A DNA stretch of 6,791 nucleotides from Deltaproteobacteria bacterium (GTDB taxonomy: Bacteria > Desulfobacterota > GWC2-55-46), in NCBI GenBank assembly GCA_016219075.1, contig JACRCJ010000299.1:1-6791 (forward strand), written 5' to 3'. Numbering within the stretch: position 1 is the stretch's first letter; every line of letters begins with the position of its first letter. Below, piece after piece: positions 1 to 5,686 of the stretch. The notes under the pieces are model-generated. The model made no database searches. It saw only the letters and a list, made by a program, of their open reading frames with translations, and was not told the DNA's origin. Both the position numbers and the translations under genes were made by a program.

Positions 1-1530
1 CCTTCCGCCGAGCATTTCTATTATCCGGCTCGATTCCTTCGCGGTCGTTGATATGCCCTCCATAGAGTCGATCGTCTGGGATACGATACGGCCGCCCTTC
101 TCGGCAACGGTGGACGCCTCTTTGGCGGCGTCCGCGGCGCTCGAGACGTTCCTGGCTACCTCTATGATGGTCGCGCTCATCTCCTGAGTGGCTGTCGAGA
201 CCTGAGCGGCCCTTGCGGACTGAGTCTTAGAGCCCCCGGCGATCTGCACTGCCGAGGCCGATAGTTCCTCGGAGGATGACGCGAGGCGCTCGATGGAGGA
301 GTGGATGTCCTTTATTATGGAGTGGAACTTACCCATCATGTTGTTGAAGGCCTCGGCCATCTGGCCGCTCTCGTCCCTTGACTTTACATCTATGGAGAGG
401 GTCAGGTCCCCTGTGGACTCTATCTCGCCCATCGCCCTGTTGAGGTATATCATCGGCGAGATGACCTTGGAGTTTATCACCCACATGCTCGCCAGACCCG
501 CAAGGATGGTGAGGACGAGGACCGCGATCGAGGCGGCCATGTTCCGCCTGGAGGCGGCGAGCTCAGCCATGATCTCAGAATCGACACTATTGCCGATCGA
601 GTTTGAGATGACAACAACCGTGTCTATGGCCTCGCTGCTCTTGTCTATCCATTCCTTGCCGTTTATGGGGTAGTTCCCCGTAGAGGCGGCGGCGTACACA
701 GAGGAGCGAGTTTCCCCGAACTTGCCGAGGAATATCTCTTCCATACCGCTTATCGCCTTGACGATTGCCGGGTCTACCCCGCTCATGTCCTTTACGCGGA
801 GTATCGGTTTTATGTTGATGTCCACTATCGCCCTGAAGGTGTTGAGTTTTTCTGCGGCAACGGCATCAAGAGGTTTTCTTGAGCTTATGAACTGCGCCAT
901 TGTGGCCCGTTCTCTACCCGCGAACTCTCCTACGAGCCAGACAGACTGCTTGAGCTCGATGTTCATCCTCAACGCTTCCTGGAGCGTTTCCTTGCTCGCG
1001 GTAGATGTGAACGCGGCGAGCCTCACCTCGGCGTTGGCCTCGATGAAGCCGGTGATCGCCTTTATCCATTCCTTGGGTGCATAATTTTTGTCGTCGACGC
1101 CTAAGTTCCTGTCGGCATCCTTGCGGGCTGATTCAAGCTCGGAGTAGGCAGTCTCAGCCCTTCTCAAGGCCGCTTTAAGAACCGTGTTCGCGCCGTCCTT
1201 CTCAACGAGTCTTTTGGCCTGTTCAGCGGCCTCTTTCAGGGCCGCTTCGCCCCTGGCGCGCGTATCGTGGATCTTATCTATAAATGATGAGTCGGAGGCC
1301 TTGTTTGAGGAGAGCACCATGGCGGTCATGCCGCGTTCCTTGGCTTCAAAACCCGCGGCCGCCAGAATAGCGTCGGCCAGATCGTTGGCTATCGCCACGC
1401 GGGAGTGTTCTTTGGAGCTATTATAGGCTTTCCAGACATTGTTTGCGGACATGACGGCCAAAATCAAAACCAGTACCCCTACGACCCCTGTCAGAAATTT
1501 TTTGATGCTGAGCTTGTGAAACAATCTCAT
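1..1530 (-). CDS. Methyl-accepting chemotaxis protein with NIT-like periplasmic sensor, 3' end cut off by window
   Basis: Reading the minus strand from 1530 gives 510 codons without a stop, running off the left edge. Residues 1-9 are a short basic cytoplasmic start, and about 10-30 form a first membrane helix (FLTGVVGVLVLILAV). Residues about 31-330 are a soluble, mostly helical periplasmic region. A second membrane helix spans about 331-352. A HAMP linker (about 350-403) follows, and then the start of the methyl-accepting coiled coil (EELSASAVQIAGG, TATQEMSATIIEVA). The C-terminal half, including the CheA/CheW-binding tip, lies outside the window. The sensor carries ERGMTA (65-70) and GRERATMAQFIS (205-216), which resemble the paired motifs of NIT domains; nitrate or nitrite as ligand is inference. 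The ATG at 1530 is chosen because AAGGAGG sits 5 nt upstream. An in-frame ATG at 1554 lies upstream of that site and is less likely. The chemoreceptor family call is firm; the ligand is not known. Confidence 0.93.
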   Translation of the reverse strand, partial: MRLFHKLSIKKFLTGVVGVLVLILAVMSANNVWKAYNSSKEHSRVAIANDLADAILAAAGFEAKERGMTAMVLSSNKASDSSFIDKIHDTRARGEAALKEAAEQAKRLVEKDGANTVLKAALRRAETAYSELESARKDADRNLGVDDKNYAPKEWIKAITGFIEANAEVRLAAFTSTASKETLQEALRMNIELKQSVWLVGEFAGRERATMAQFISSRKPLDAVAAEKLNTFRAIVDINIKPILRVKDMSGVDPAIVKAISGMEEIFLGKFGETRSSVYAAASTGNYPINGKEWIDKSSEAIDTVVVISNSIGNSVDSEIMAELAASRRNMAASIAVLVLTILAGLASMWVINSKVISPMIYLNRAMGEIESTGDLTLSIDVKSRDESGQMAEAFNNMMGKFHSIIKDIHSSIERLASSSEELSASAVQIAGGSKTQSARAAQVSTATQEMSATIIEVARNVSSAADAAKEASTVAEKGGRIVSQTIDSMEGISTTAKESSRIIEMLGGR

Positions 1531-1535
1531 GGCTG

Positions 1536-1542
1536 CCTCCTT
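1536..1542 (-). promoter_or_regulatory. Ribosome binding site of the chemoreceptor gene
   Basis: A perfect AAGGAGG on the minus strand, 5 nt before the ATG at 1530. It decides the start, because the in-frame ATG at 1554 lies upstream of this site and has no comparable Shine-Dalgarno sequence of its own. Confidence 0.85.
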
Positions 1543-1637
1543 GGAAAAAAACATTTTAGTACAGCGTTTGGTTCAACATGGCTTGCCTCGGTTGCTAATA
1601 TGCCGATAAAAGGGTGGAGACCATATACATATTGTTT

Positions 1638-1664
1638 ATATCGGCCTTTGCGCGGCTGGCTTTA
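1638..1664 (-). promoter_or_regulatory. Sigma-28 (FliA) type promoter for the chemoreceptor gene
   Basis: On the minus strand TAAAGCCA (1664-1657) is followed after exactly 11 nt by GCCGATAT (1645-1638). The E. coli FliA consensus is TAAAGTTT-N11-GCCGATAA, so the essential TAAAG and GCCGATA cores and the spacing all match. Transcription would begin near 1631, giving a leader of about 100 nt before the chemoreceptor start. FliA control of chemoreceptor genes is common in flagellated bacteria, so position, strand and target agree. The match is seen directly; activity is inferred. Confidence 0.8.
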
Positions 1665-1760
1665 GGGAAAATTCAACCATAGGGAGGAGTTTTTTCTAAT
1701 CCCATGGGTTGATATGAAGTAGTCCGATGGTCTATTGTTTATAAAGACGGAGTTCAAAAA

Positions 1761-1821
1761 CCCGGAGGCAGGAACCTCCCCGTAGCTTTTCTCCGGGGTA
1801 TCTGAAACTACCCGGTAGTTT
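1761..1821. other. Cluster of overlapping inverted repeats, possible structured RNA or attenuator
   Basis: Three short perfect inverted repeats lie nearly end to end: GGAGG/CCTCC (1764-1768 with 1775-1779), CCCCG/CGGGG (1778-1782 with 1794-1798), and the odd-length palindrome AAACTACC-C-GGTAGTTT (1805-1821). They compete with a longer alternative: CCCGGAG (1761-1767) can pair with CTCCGGG (1791-1797), which would open the first two. Such mutually exclusive pairings are typical of switching RNAs, but repeat remnants can also show them. The cluster lies about 100 bp upstream of the sigma-28 promoter, so it would enter the chemoreceptor mRNA only through a more distal start. I compared it from memory with the c-di-GMP-I, glycine, TPP and fluoride riboswitch cores and saw no match. 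Confidence 0.35.
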
Positions 1822-1823
1822 TC

Positions 1824-1863
1824 CGCGCTTTACAAAAGGCCTTTTTGCGCGCTGGCGCGCGCC
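1824..1863. repeat. Palindromic AT/GC block
   Basis: CGCGC (1824-1828) and GCGCG (1847-1851) flank the 12-bp palindrome AAAAGGCCTTTT (1834-1845). This is followed by the 10-bp palindrome GGCGCGCGCC (1854-1863). The block can form a hairpin but lacks the stem-then-U-tract layout of a clear terminator. It joins the hairpin cluster on its left to the REP-like element on its right. No function can be assigned. Confidence 0.4.
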
Positions 1864-1865
1864 TC

Positions 1866-1957
1866 GGGGCTATTGCTCTGCTCGCTGTCAAGCTAGCTCG
1901 CAATAAATACAGAGGCTTGCTCGCTCGCTCTCCTTCATGCTCGCTACGCAATGCCCC
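1866..1957. repeat. REP/MITE-like intergenic element built from two imperfect 41-bp units
   Basis: Two similar units, 1865-1904 and 1912-1952, share the pattern GGCT..TGCTC.GCTCGCT.TC...GCT.GCT..CGCAAT, with a period of about 47 bp. The pair is bounded by near-perfect inverted ends, GGGGCTATTGC at 1866-1876 and GCAATGCCCC at 1948-1957, which differ by one inserted base. Unit 1 can also fold on itself through ATTGC/GCAAT. The layout and the GCGAGC-rich, ATTGC-ended composition recall the short palindromic repeats dispersed between genes in many bacterial genomes. Whether other copies exist in this genome cannot be seen here. Confidence 0.5.
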
Positions 1958-2125
1958 TGGTGTTTTGTTAAAAACAATACAAAACATCCAATAACATAAG
2001 AGAGAATAAACAATATCTCTAATTTACGAGGTCTTCCCTCATTCCTTACCCCGGAGCTTGCGGGCAAAGAACTCAGTGTTCTGAGAGGCGAAAAGAGGTG
2101 GAAAATGAGGAGGCCCCCCTTAAAC
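1958..2125. other. Intergenic stretch without a recognisable gene
   Basis: This stretch is partly AT-rich (about 1960-2030). It contains a small hairpin TGTTTT-GTTA-AAAACA (1961-1976) and a second, CTCAG-TGTT-CTGAG (2072-2085). CCTCATT (2037-2043) and AATGAGG (2104-2110) form a wider 7-bp inverted repeat enclosing the second hairpin. The only open frame of note, minus strand 2127-1888 with a TTG start inside the operon terminator, has no ribosome binding site and crosses the repeat units. I therefore treat the stretch as non-coding, possibly remnant repeat DNA. Confidence 0.5.
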
Positions 2126-2152
2126 AAAAAAAGCCCCGCTAAAGCGGGGCTT
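2126..2152 (-). terminator. Intrinsic terminator of the gcv operon
   Basis: On the minus strand a 7-bp GC-rich stem GCCCCGC/GCGGGGC (2150-2144 with 2139-2133) with a TTTA loop is extended by AA/TT and runs into seven T residues (2132-2126). It begins 25 nt downstream of the gcvPB stop codon. The T-tract is on the minus side only, so it terminates transcripts from gcvPB and should not act strongly on plus-strand transcription. Confidence 0.92.
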
Positions 2153-2177
2153 CGTGCTTTCTCTTAAATAAGACTTC

Positions 2178-3662
2178 CTACTTCTTCACACCCGTCCATT
2201 TCAATACGGGCTCCCTGGCGGCCCGTGTCTCATCTACCCTCTGGACCCTGGTGTTTGCCGGGGCGTTCTTGAGTAGCTCCGGGTTGGTCTTGGCCTCTTG
2301 TGCTATTGCCCTCATCGCCTCTATGAATTTATCCATCGTCTCAAGGGACTCTGTCTCCGTCGGCTCGACCATGATGGCGCCCGGGACGACGAGCGGGAAG
2401 TATACAGTGGGCGGGTGGTATCCGTAGTCTATGAGCCTCTTGGCAACATCCATCGTGGAGACCCCGTCCGCCTGCTGGAGCTTGTCGGAAAAGACGCACT
2501 CGTGCATGCACGGCCGGTCAAAGGCCAGCTGGTAGGTCCCCTTGAGCCTCTCTTTTATGTAGTTGGCGTTAAGTATCGCCGTCTCGCTCGCCCTTTTGAG
2601 GCCTTCCCCGCCCATCCTCCTGATGTAGCTGTAGGCGCGCACCATTATGGAGAAGTTGCCGTAGAATGCCTTGAGCCTGCCGATGGACTTCGGGCGGTCG
2701 GTGACGAGCTTGAACTTCTTGCCGGCCTTCTTTATCCTCGGCACCGGCAGGTAAGGCTCAAGGACCAACCTTACGCCCACAGGGCCGCTTCCCGGGCCGC
2801 CGCCGCCGTGGGGGGTCGAGAAGGTCTTGTGGAGGTTGAACTGCACGACATCCACGCCGAGGTCTCCGAGCTTCATGATGCCCATGATGGCGTTGAGGTT
2901 CGCGCCGTCGCAATACAGAAAGCCGCCCTTGGAGTGGACGAGATCGGCTATCTCTTTTATGTGAGACTCGAAGAGCCCGAGCGTGTTGGGGTTCGTCAGC
3001 ATTACCGCGGCGGTCTCCCTGTCAATGGCGGCCTTTACGGCCTCAACGGTCAGCACCCCCTTGCCCTCCGACTTGACGGGAACGACCTTGAAGCCCGCGA
3101 GGTGGGAGCTTGCCGGGTTTGTGCCGTGAGCGGTATCGGGGATTATCACCTTGGTGCGCGGCCTGCCCTTTGATTTAAAGTACTCGGCTATCATCAGAAG
3201 CCCGCATAGCTCCCCGTGCGCCCCGGCGGACGGCTGGAGCGTGACGGCGTCCATCCCGCTTATCTCGGCGAGATAAGCCTCGAGCTCGTACATGACTTCA
3301 AGGGCGCCCTGGGAGAGGTCTTCGCTCTGGTAGGGGTGGATCCTGGTGAAGCCGGTCATGCCGGCGATATCCTCGTTTACCTTGGGGTTGTACTTCATAG
3401 TGCATGAACCGAGCGGATAAAACCCCGAGTCCAGGCCGAAGTTCCACTGCGAAAGCCGCGTGTAGTGGCGTACCGTGTCAATCTCGGAGAGGTCCGGGAA
3501 TCCGTCGAGGCCGTCCCTTAAAAGGCCCCCGGGTATCAACGCGGCGGCGTCAGCCCTCGGCACATCGAAGGAGGCCGGCTCTACGCCGACCCTGCCTTCG
3601 GATGATTTTTCGAATATCAGCGGCTCGTTTAAAAGGAGCCCCTTTGTACCGTTAGCTTCCAT
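2178..3662 (-). CDS. gcvPB: Glycine dehydrogenase (decarboxylating) subunit 2, P-protein beta chain
   Basis: This is the PLP-bearing half of the split P-protein. It decarboxylates glycine and passes the aminomethyl group to lipoyl-GcvH in the cytoplasm, working as a heterotetramer with GcvPA. From the ATG at 3662 it has 494 residues, about normal for the family. Visible motifs are LIFEKSSEGR near the N-terminus, SGFYPLGSCTMKYNPK, TLQPSAGAHGE, PDTAHGTNPAS, and NLHKTFSTPHGGGGPG with the Schiff-base lysine at about K279. The frame is open to a TTG at 3710, but that start lacks a convincing ribosome binding site and would add 16 non-family residues. The ATG at 3662 has GAGGG 9 nt upstream and places LIFE where the family begins. 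It is separated from gcvPA by 216 bp with signals of its own, and is followed directly by the operon terminator. Confidence 0.96.
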   Translation of the reverse strand: MEANGTKGLLLNEPLIFEKSSEGRVGVEPASFDVPRADAAALIPGGLLRDGLDGFPDLSEIDTVRHYTRLSQWNFGLDSGFYPLGSCTMKYNPKVNEDIAGMTGFTRIHPYQSEDLSQGALEVMYELEAYLAEISGMDAVTLQPSAGAHGELCGLLMIAEYFKSKGRPRTKVIIPDTAHGTNPASSHLAGFKVVPVKSEGKGVLTVEAVKAAIDRETAAVMLTNPNTLGLFESHIKEIADLVHSKGGFLYCDGANLNAIMGIMKLGDLGVDVVQFNLHKTFSTPHGGGGPGSGPVGVRLVLEPYLPVPRIKKAGKKFKLVTDRPKSIGRLKAFYGNFSIMVRAYSYIRRMGGEGLKRASETAILNANYIKERLKGTYQLAFDRPCMHECVFSDKLQQADGVSTMDVAKRLIDYGYHPPTVYFPLVVPGAIMVEPTETESLETMDKFIEAMRAIAQEAKTNPELLKNAPANTRVQRVDETRAAREPVLKWTGVKK

Positions 3663-3671
3663 AATATTAAA

Positions 3672-3676
3672 CCCTC
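3672..3676 (-). promoter_or_regulatory. Ribosome binding site favouring the internal ATG of gcvPB
   Basis: GAGGG on the minus strand lies 9 nt before the ATG at 3662. The competing upstream TTG at 3710 is preceded only by a poor GGG-A match, which supports the shorter gcvPB. Confidence 0.6.
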
Positions 3677-3697
3677 GATAAAGCGGTTGAATGGGTA

Positions 3698-3744
3698 TGC
3701 CGCTCCGCAATCCCGTTGCTGTAGCGTTGGGTCAAGGAGCGGCA
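3698..3744. repeat. Long inverted repeat upstream of gcvPB
   Basis: Perfect 9-bp arms, TGCCGCTCC (3698-3706) and GGAGCGGCA (3736-3744), enclose 29 nt. Inside, CCC/GGG and GCT/AGC pairs line up symmetrically around a small loop, separated by matched AAC/AAC positions on the minus strand. Read as minus-strand RNA, it makes an elongated interrupted stem ending about 35 nt before the gcvPB start. It would form fully only on transcripts reading through from gcvPA, because the candidate local promoter starts inside one arm. It may be a leader structure, a processing site or a protein-binding site; the sequence does not decide. Confidence 0.45.
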
Positions 3745-3772
3745 AATATAAATGATTTTTCCTTACCATCAA
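3745..3772 (-). promoter_or_regulatory. Candidate sigma-70 promoter for gcvPB
   Basis: On the minus strand TTGATG (3772-3767; 4 of 6 to TTGACA) is followed after 16 nt by TATATT (3750-3745; 5 of 6 to TATAAT). The start would fall near 3738, about 75 nt before the gcvPB ATG. It lies just downstream of a terminator-like hairpin, where an internal promoter would make sense. The match is moderate and such matches occur by chance in AT-rich DNA. Confidence 0.35.
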
Positions 3773-3801
3773 AATTCTCCACATTTATGGCGGAGAATTT
3801 T
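3771..3801. repeat. Perfect 10-bp inverted repeat, operator-like
   Basis: AAAATTCTCC (3771-3780) and GGAGAATTTT (3792-3801) are exact complements around an 11-nt spacer. The half-site centres are 21 bp apart, two turns of the helix on one face, as for a dimeric DNA-binding protein. The proximal arm overlaps the -35 of the candidate gcvPB promoter by two bases. Alternatively it is an RNA hairpin or a weak bidirectional terminator, since each arm ends in four A/T bases. The repeat is certain; its role is inferred. Confidence 0.5.
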
Positions 3802-3822
3802 AATTCAGCGTCGTTACAGCCC

Positions 3823-3849
3823 AAAAAAACATACGCCCGTCAACGGGCG
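3823..3849 (-). terminator. Terminator-like hairpin between gcvPA and gcvPB
   Basis: On the minus strand CGCCCG-TTGA-CGGGCG (3849-3834) is followed by a 4-nt TATG spacer and then seven T residues (3829-3823). It begins about 29 nt after the gcvPA stop. The spacer before the T-tract makes it weaker than the terminator after gcvPB, so it may attenuate rather than stop transcription. This would lower gcvPB relative to gcvPA unless the candidate promoter at 3745-3772 compensates. Confidence 0.6.
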
Positions 3850-3878
3850 CCGGGTGAAGCCGGTTCAATCAGAGGCCG

Positions 3879-5222
3879 TCAGGCCTTCGCAAGCTCTTCG
3901 GCGAACCTGTCGATCTCTTCTCTGGAGTTAAGCTCTGTGGCGGCCACGAGCAGGTGGCTGGAGAGCACGGGGTGGAACTTTTTAAGCGAGAGCCCGCCCA
4001 TGATACGCTTTTTGAGGAGCGACTTTAAGAGGGAGTCCGGGTCCTTTTCGACCTTTACAGTAAACTCGTTGAAGGTCTGAGAGGTAAAGGCGGGTTTGAC
4101 GCCGGCGGAAGAAAGCCTTTCCTTGAGGTACTCGGCCTTCGACAGGTTGAGAAGGGCCAGGGTCTTTAATCCCTTGGAGCCGAGAGAGACCATGTGGATG
4201 GAGGCGGCAAGGGCGCAAAGACCGTGGTTGGTGCAGATGTTCGAGGTCGCCCGCTCCCTTCTGATGTGCTGCTCCCTTGTGGCGAACGTGAGGCAGAAAG
4301 CCGTCTGGCCGTTCTTGTCTACGGTCTGGCCGACGAGGCGCCCCGGCATCTGGCGTATGTACTCGGTCTTCGTGGCCATGAACCCGAGATGGGGCCCGCC
4401 GTAGCTCAAGGGGTTGCCGAAGGACTGGTTGTCTCCGACGGCGATGTCGGCCCCGAGCTCGCCCGGAGGCTTAAGGAGCCCGAGTGAGACGGCCTCGTTG
4501 GTGACGACGATAAGAAGCCCCTTTTTTTCGTGGATTATGCGGGCAAGCTCCCCGACGTCCTCAAGCGAGCCGAAGAAGTTCGGGTGCTGGACGACGACGC
4601 AGGCCGTGTTGTCGTTTATCGCGCCTTCAAGGGCCCCCGGCAGCGTCCTTCCCTCCTCGGTACAATACATTACCTCGGAGATATGGTCTCCCGACCCTTT
4701 AAGGTAGGTCTTTACCGTATCACGGTACTCGGGGTGGAGCGCGGAGCTCAAGACTACGCCGTGCCTGCCGGTTATGCGCCTTGCCATGAGCACGGCTTCG
4801 GCCGTTGCCGAGGCCCCGTCATAGAGAGAGGCGTTACTCACATCCATGGCCGTGAGCTGGCAGACAAGCGTCTGGTACTCGAAGATCGCCTGTAGCGTGC
4901 CCTGTGCAAGCTCTGGCTGGTACGGGGTGTATGATGTGTAGAACTCGGACCTTGAGATGAGGCTCGCCACGACTGACGGTATGTAGTGGTTATACGCGCC
5001 GGCGCCGAGGAAGCTCGTGTACTCCTCGACTGTCGAGTTCTTCCCGCTCAAGCCTTTCAGGAGACTCTTGAGTTCCTGTTCCGAGAGGCCTTTTGGCAGG
5101 TTTAAGGATCCCTTAACCCTTAAACCTGCCGGGAGCGACCCGAGGATATCATCCAGTGAGGAAACTCCAATTGCCTTAAGAATAACGGAAATGTCTTTGT
5201 CTGTATGCGGAATGTATGGCAC
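3879..5222 (-). CDS. gcvPA: Glycine dehydrogenase (decarboxylating) subunit 1, P-protein alpha chain
   Basis: This is the alpha half of the split P-protein, which pairs with GcvPB to form the glycine-decarboxylating enzyme. It has 447 residues, full length for the family. Motifs in order are PYIPHTDKD at the N-terminus, FLGAGAYNHY (71-80), EFYTSYTPYQPE (93-104), MDVSNASLYDGA (126-137), GDNQSFGNPLSYGGPHLG (263-280) and RERATSNICTN (322-332). As expected for the alpha chain, the segment equivalent to the PLP-lysine loop (NQSFGNPLSYGGP) has no lysine; the cofactor is held by GcvPB. The start is GTG at 5222, supported by the family-typical (M)xYIPHT beginning and by lying 5 nt after the gcvH stop, which suggests coupled translation. 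Its weak purine-rich site (AAGAGAAG) lies within the end of gcvH. Confidence 0.96.
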   Translation of the reverse strand: MPYIPHTDKDISVILKAIGVSSLDDILGSLPAGLRVKGSLNLPKGLSEQELKSLLKGLSGKNSTVEEYTSFLGAGAYNHYIPSVVASLISRSEFYTSYTPYQPELAQGTLQAIFEYQTLVCQLTAMDVSNASLYDGASATAEAVLMARRITGRHGVVLSSALHPEYRDTVKTYLKGSGDHISEVMYCTEEGRTLPGALEGAINDNTACVVVQHPNFFGSLEDVGELARIIHEKKGLLIVVTNEAVSLGLLKPPGELGADIAVGDNQSFGNPLSYGGPHLGFMATKTEYIRQMPGRLVGQTVDKNGQTAFCLTFATREQHIRRERATSNICTNHGLCALAASIHMVSLGSKGLKTLALLNLSKAEYLKERLSSAGVKPAFTSQTFNEFTVKVEKDPDSLLKSLLKKRIMGGLSLKKFHPVLSSHLLVAATELNSREEIDRFAEELAKA

Positions 5223-5227
5223 TTAGG

Positions 5228-5614
5228 TCACTTCTCTTCTTCTATGAACTTCTGGTACTCGTCCGCAGTAAGAAGGTCGGCGAGGTCGTCGTCGCTGCCT
5301 ATTTCGACCTTTATCATCCAGGCGTCCCCGTACGGGTCCTCGTTGATGGCCTCGGGGCTGTCGATGATCGCGTCGTTGACCTCAGTGACATTGCCGGACA
5401 GGGGCGAATACAGGTCCGACACCGCCTTTACGGATTCGACTACCCCGAACGGCTCGTTCTTTGTGACTGAGCCGCCTTCCGGGGGCAACTCCACATAGAC
5501 GACGTCTCCGAGGGAGTCCTGAGCGTAATCCGTAATACCGACGGTCGCGGTATTACCTTCGACCTTAACCCATTCGTGTTCTTTGGTGTATTTAAGGTCC
5601 TTCGGGAACTCCAT
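5228..5614 (-). CDS. gcvH: Glycine cleavage system H protein, lipoyl carrier
   Basis: This is the small lipoylated shuttle of the glycine cleavage system. Its lipoyl arm accepts aminomethyl from the P-protein, presents it to GcvT and is re-oxidised by the L-protein. It has 128 residues, normal for the family. The N-terminus (FPKDLKYTKEHEWVKVEG) and GITDYAQDSLGDVVYVELP are characteristic. The lipoyl-attachment lysine is K63 in ESVKAVSDLYSPLSG. Start at the ATG at 5614, with AAAGGAG 7 nt upstream, a strong site that fits the high level needed for a carrier protein. It lies 72 bp after gcvT and 5 nt before gcvPA. Confidence 0.97.
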   Translation of the reverse strand: MEFPKDLKYTKEHEWVKVEGNTATVGITDYAQDSLGDVVYVELPPEGGSVTKNEPFGVVESVKAVSDLYSPLSGNVTEVNDAIIDSPEAINEDPYGDAWMIKVEIGSDDDLADLLTADEYQKFIEEEK

Positions 5615-5621
5615 GGTATAT

Positions 5622-5628
5622 CTCCTTT
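5622..5628 (-). promoter_or_regulatory. Strong ribosome binding site of gcvH
   Basis: AAAGGAG on the minus strand, 7 nt before the ATG at 5614. It is the best Shine-Dalgarno match among the four gcv genes visible here. Confidence 0.8.
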
Positions 5629-5658
5629 CTTACTGTCTCGCTTATTTTTAACGTTCTG

Positions 5659-5674
5659 AAAACCCCGGGGTTTT
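5659..5674. repeat. 16-bp perfect palindrome between gcvT and gcvH
   Basis: AAAACCCCGGGGTTTT lies 12 nt after the gcvT stop and about 45 nt before the gcvH start. As RNA it can form a 6-bp stem with a CCGG loop ending in four U residues. This could slow or partly stop transcription, or protect the 3' end of gcvT mRNA. It is short for an efficient terminator, and an operon normally continues across such a site. Confidence 0.45.
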
Positions 5675-5686
5675 AAGCCCGAGGGT

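Noticed and set aside
293..1426. Several plus-strand open frames of 80-126 codons at 293-1426
   Set aside because: All lie opposite the chemoreceptor gene, whose minus-strand translation is continuous and recognisable. Their Ala/Ser/Leu-rich sequences are antisense artefacts.
1611..1619. GCCGATAA on the plus strand, a perfect sigma-28 -10 element
   Set aside because: There is no TAAAG-like -35 eleven bases upstream, and no plus-strand gene follows. It lies within the chemoreceptor leader.
1888..2127. 79-codon minus-strand open frame with a hydrophobic central stretch between the chemoreceptor and the gcv operon
   Set aside because: It starts at TTG inside the terminator, has no ribosome binding site, runs through the REP-like units and shows no family resemblance.
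1531..2177. Search for a known riboswitch (glycine, c-di-GMP-I, TPP, fluoride) in the largest gene-free stretch
   Set aside because: None of the conserved core sequences I know is present on either strand. Only generic hairpins are visible, so no riboswitch class is assigned.
2298..3173. 291-codon plus-strand open frame opposite gcvPB
   Set aside because: It is the mirror of a GC-rich coding sequence with strong third-position bias. The protein is low in structure-like features and the minus-strand frame is an unmistakable GcvPB.
5612..5628. The gcvH ribosome binding site and start read AAGGAGATATACCATGG, as in common T7 expression vectors
   Set aside because: The resemblance ends there. 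The bases on both sides differ from vector sequence, and the genes around it form an intact natural operon. I treat it as coincidence, not vector contamination.
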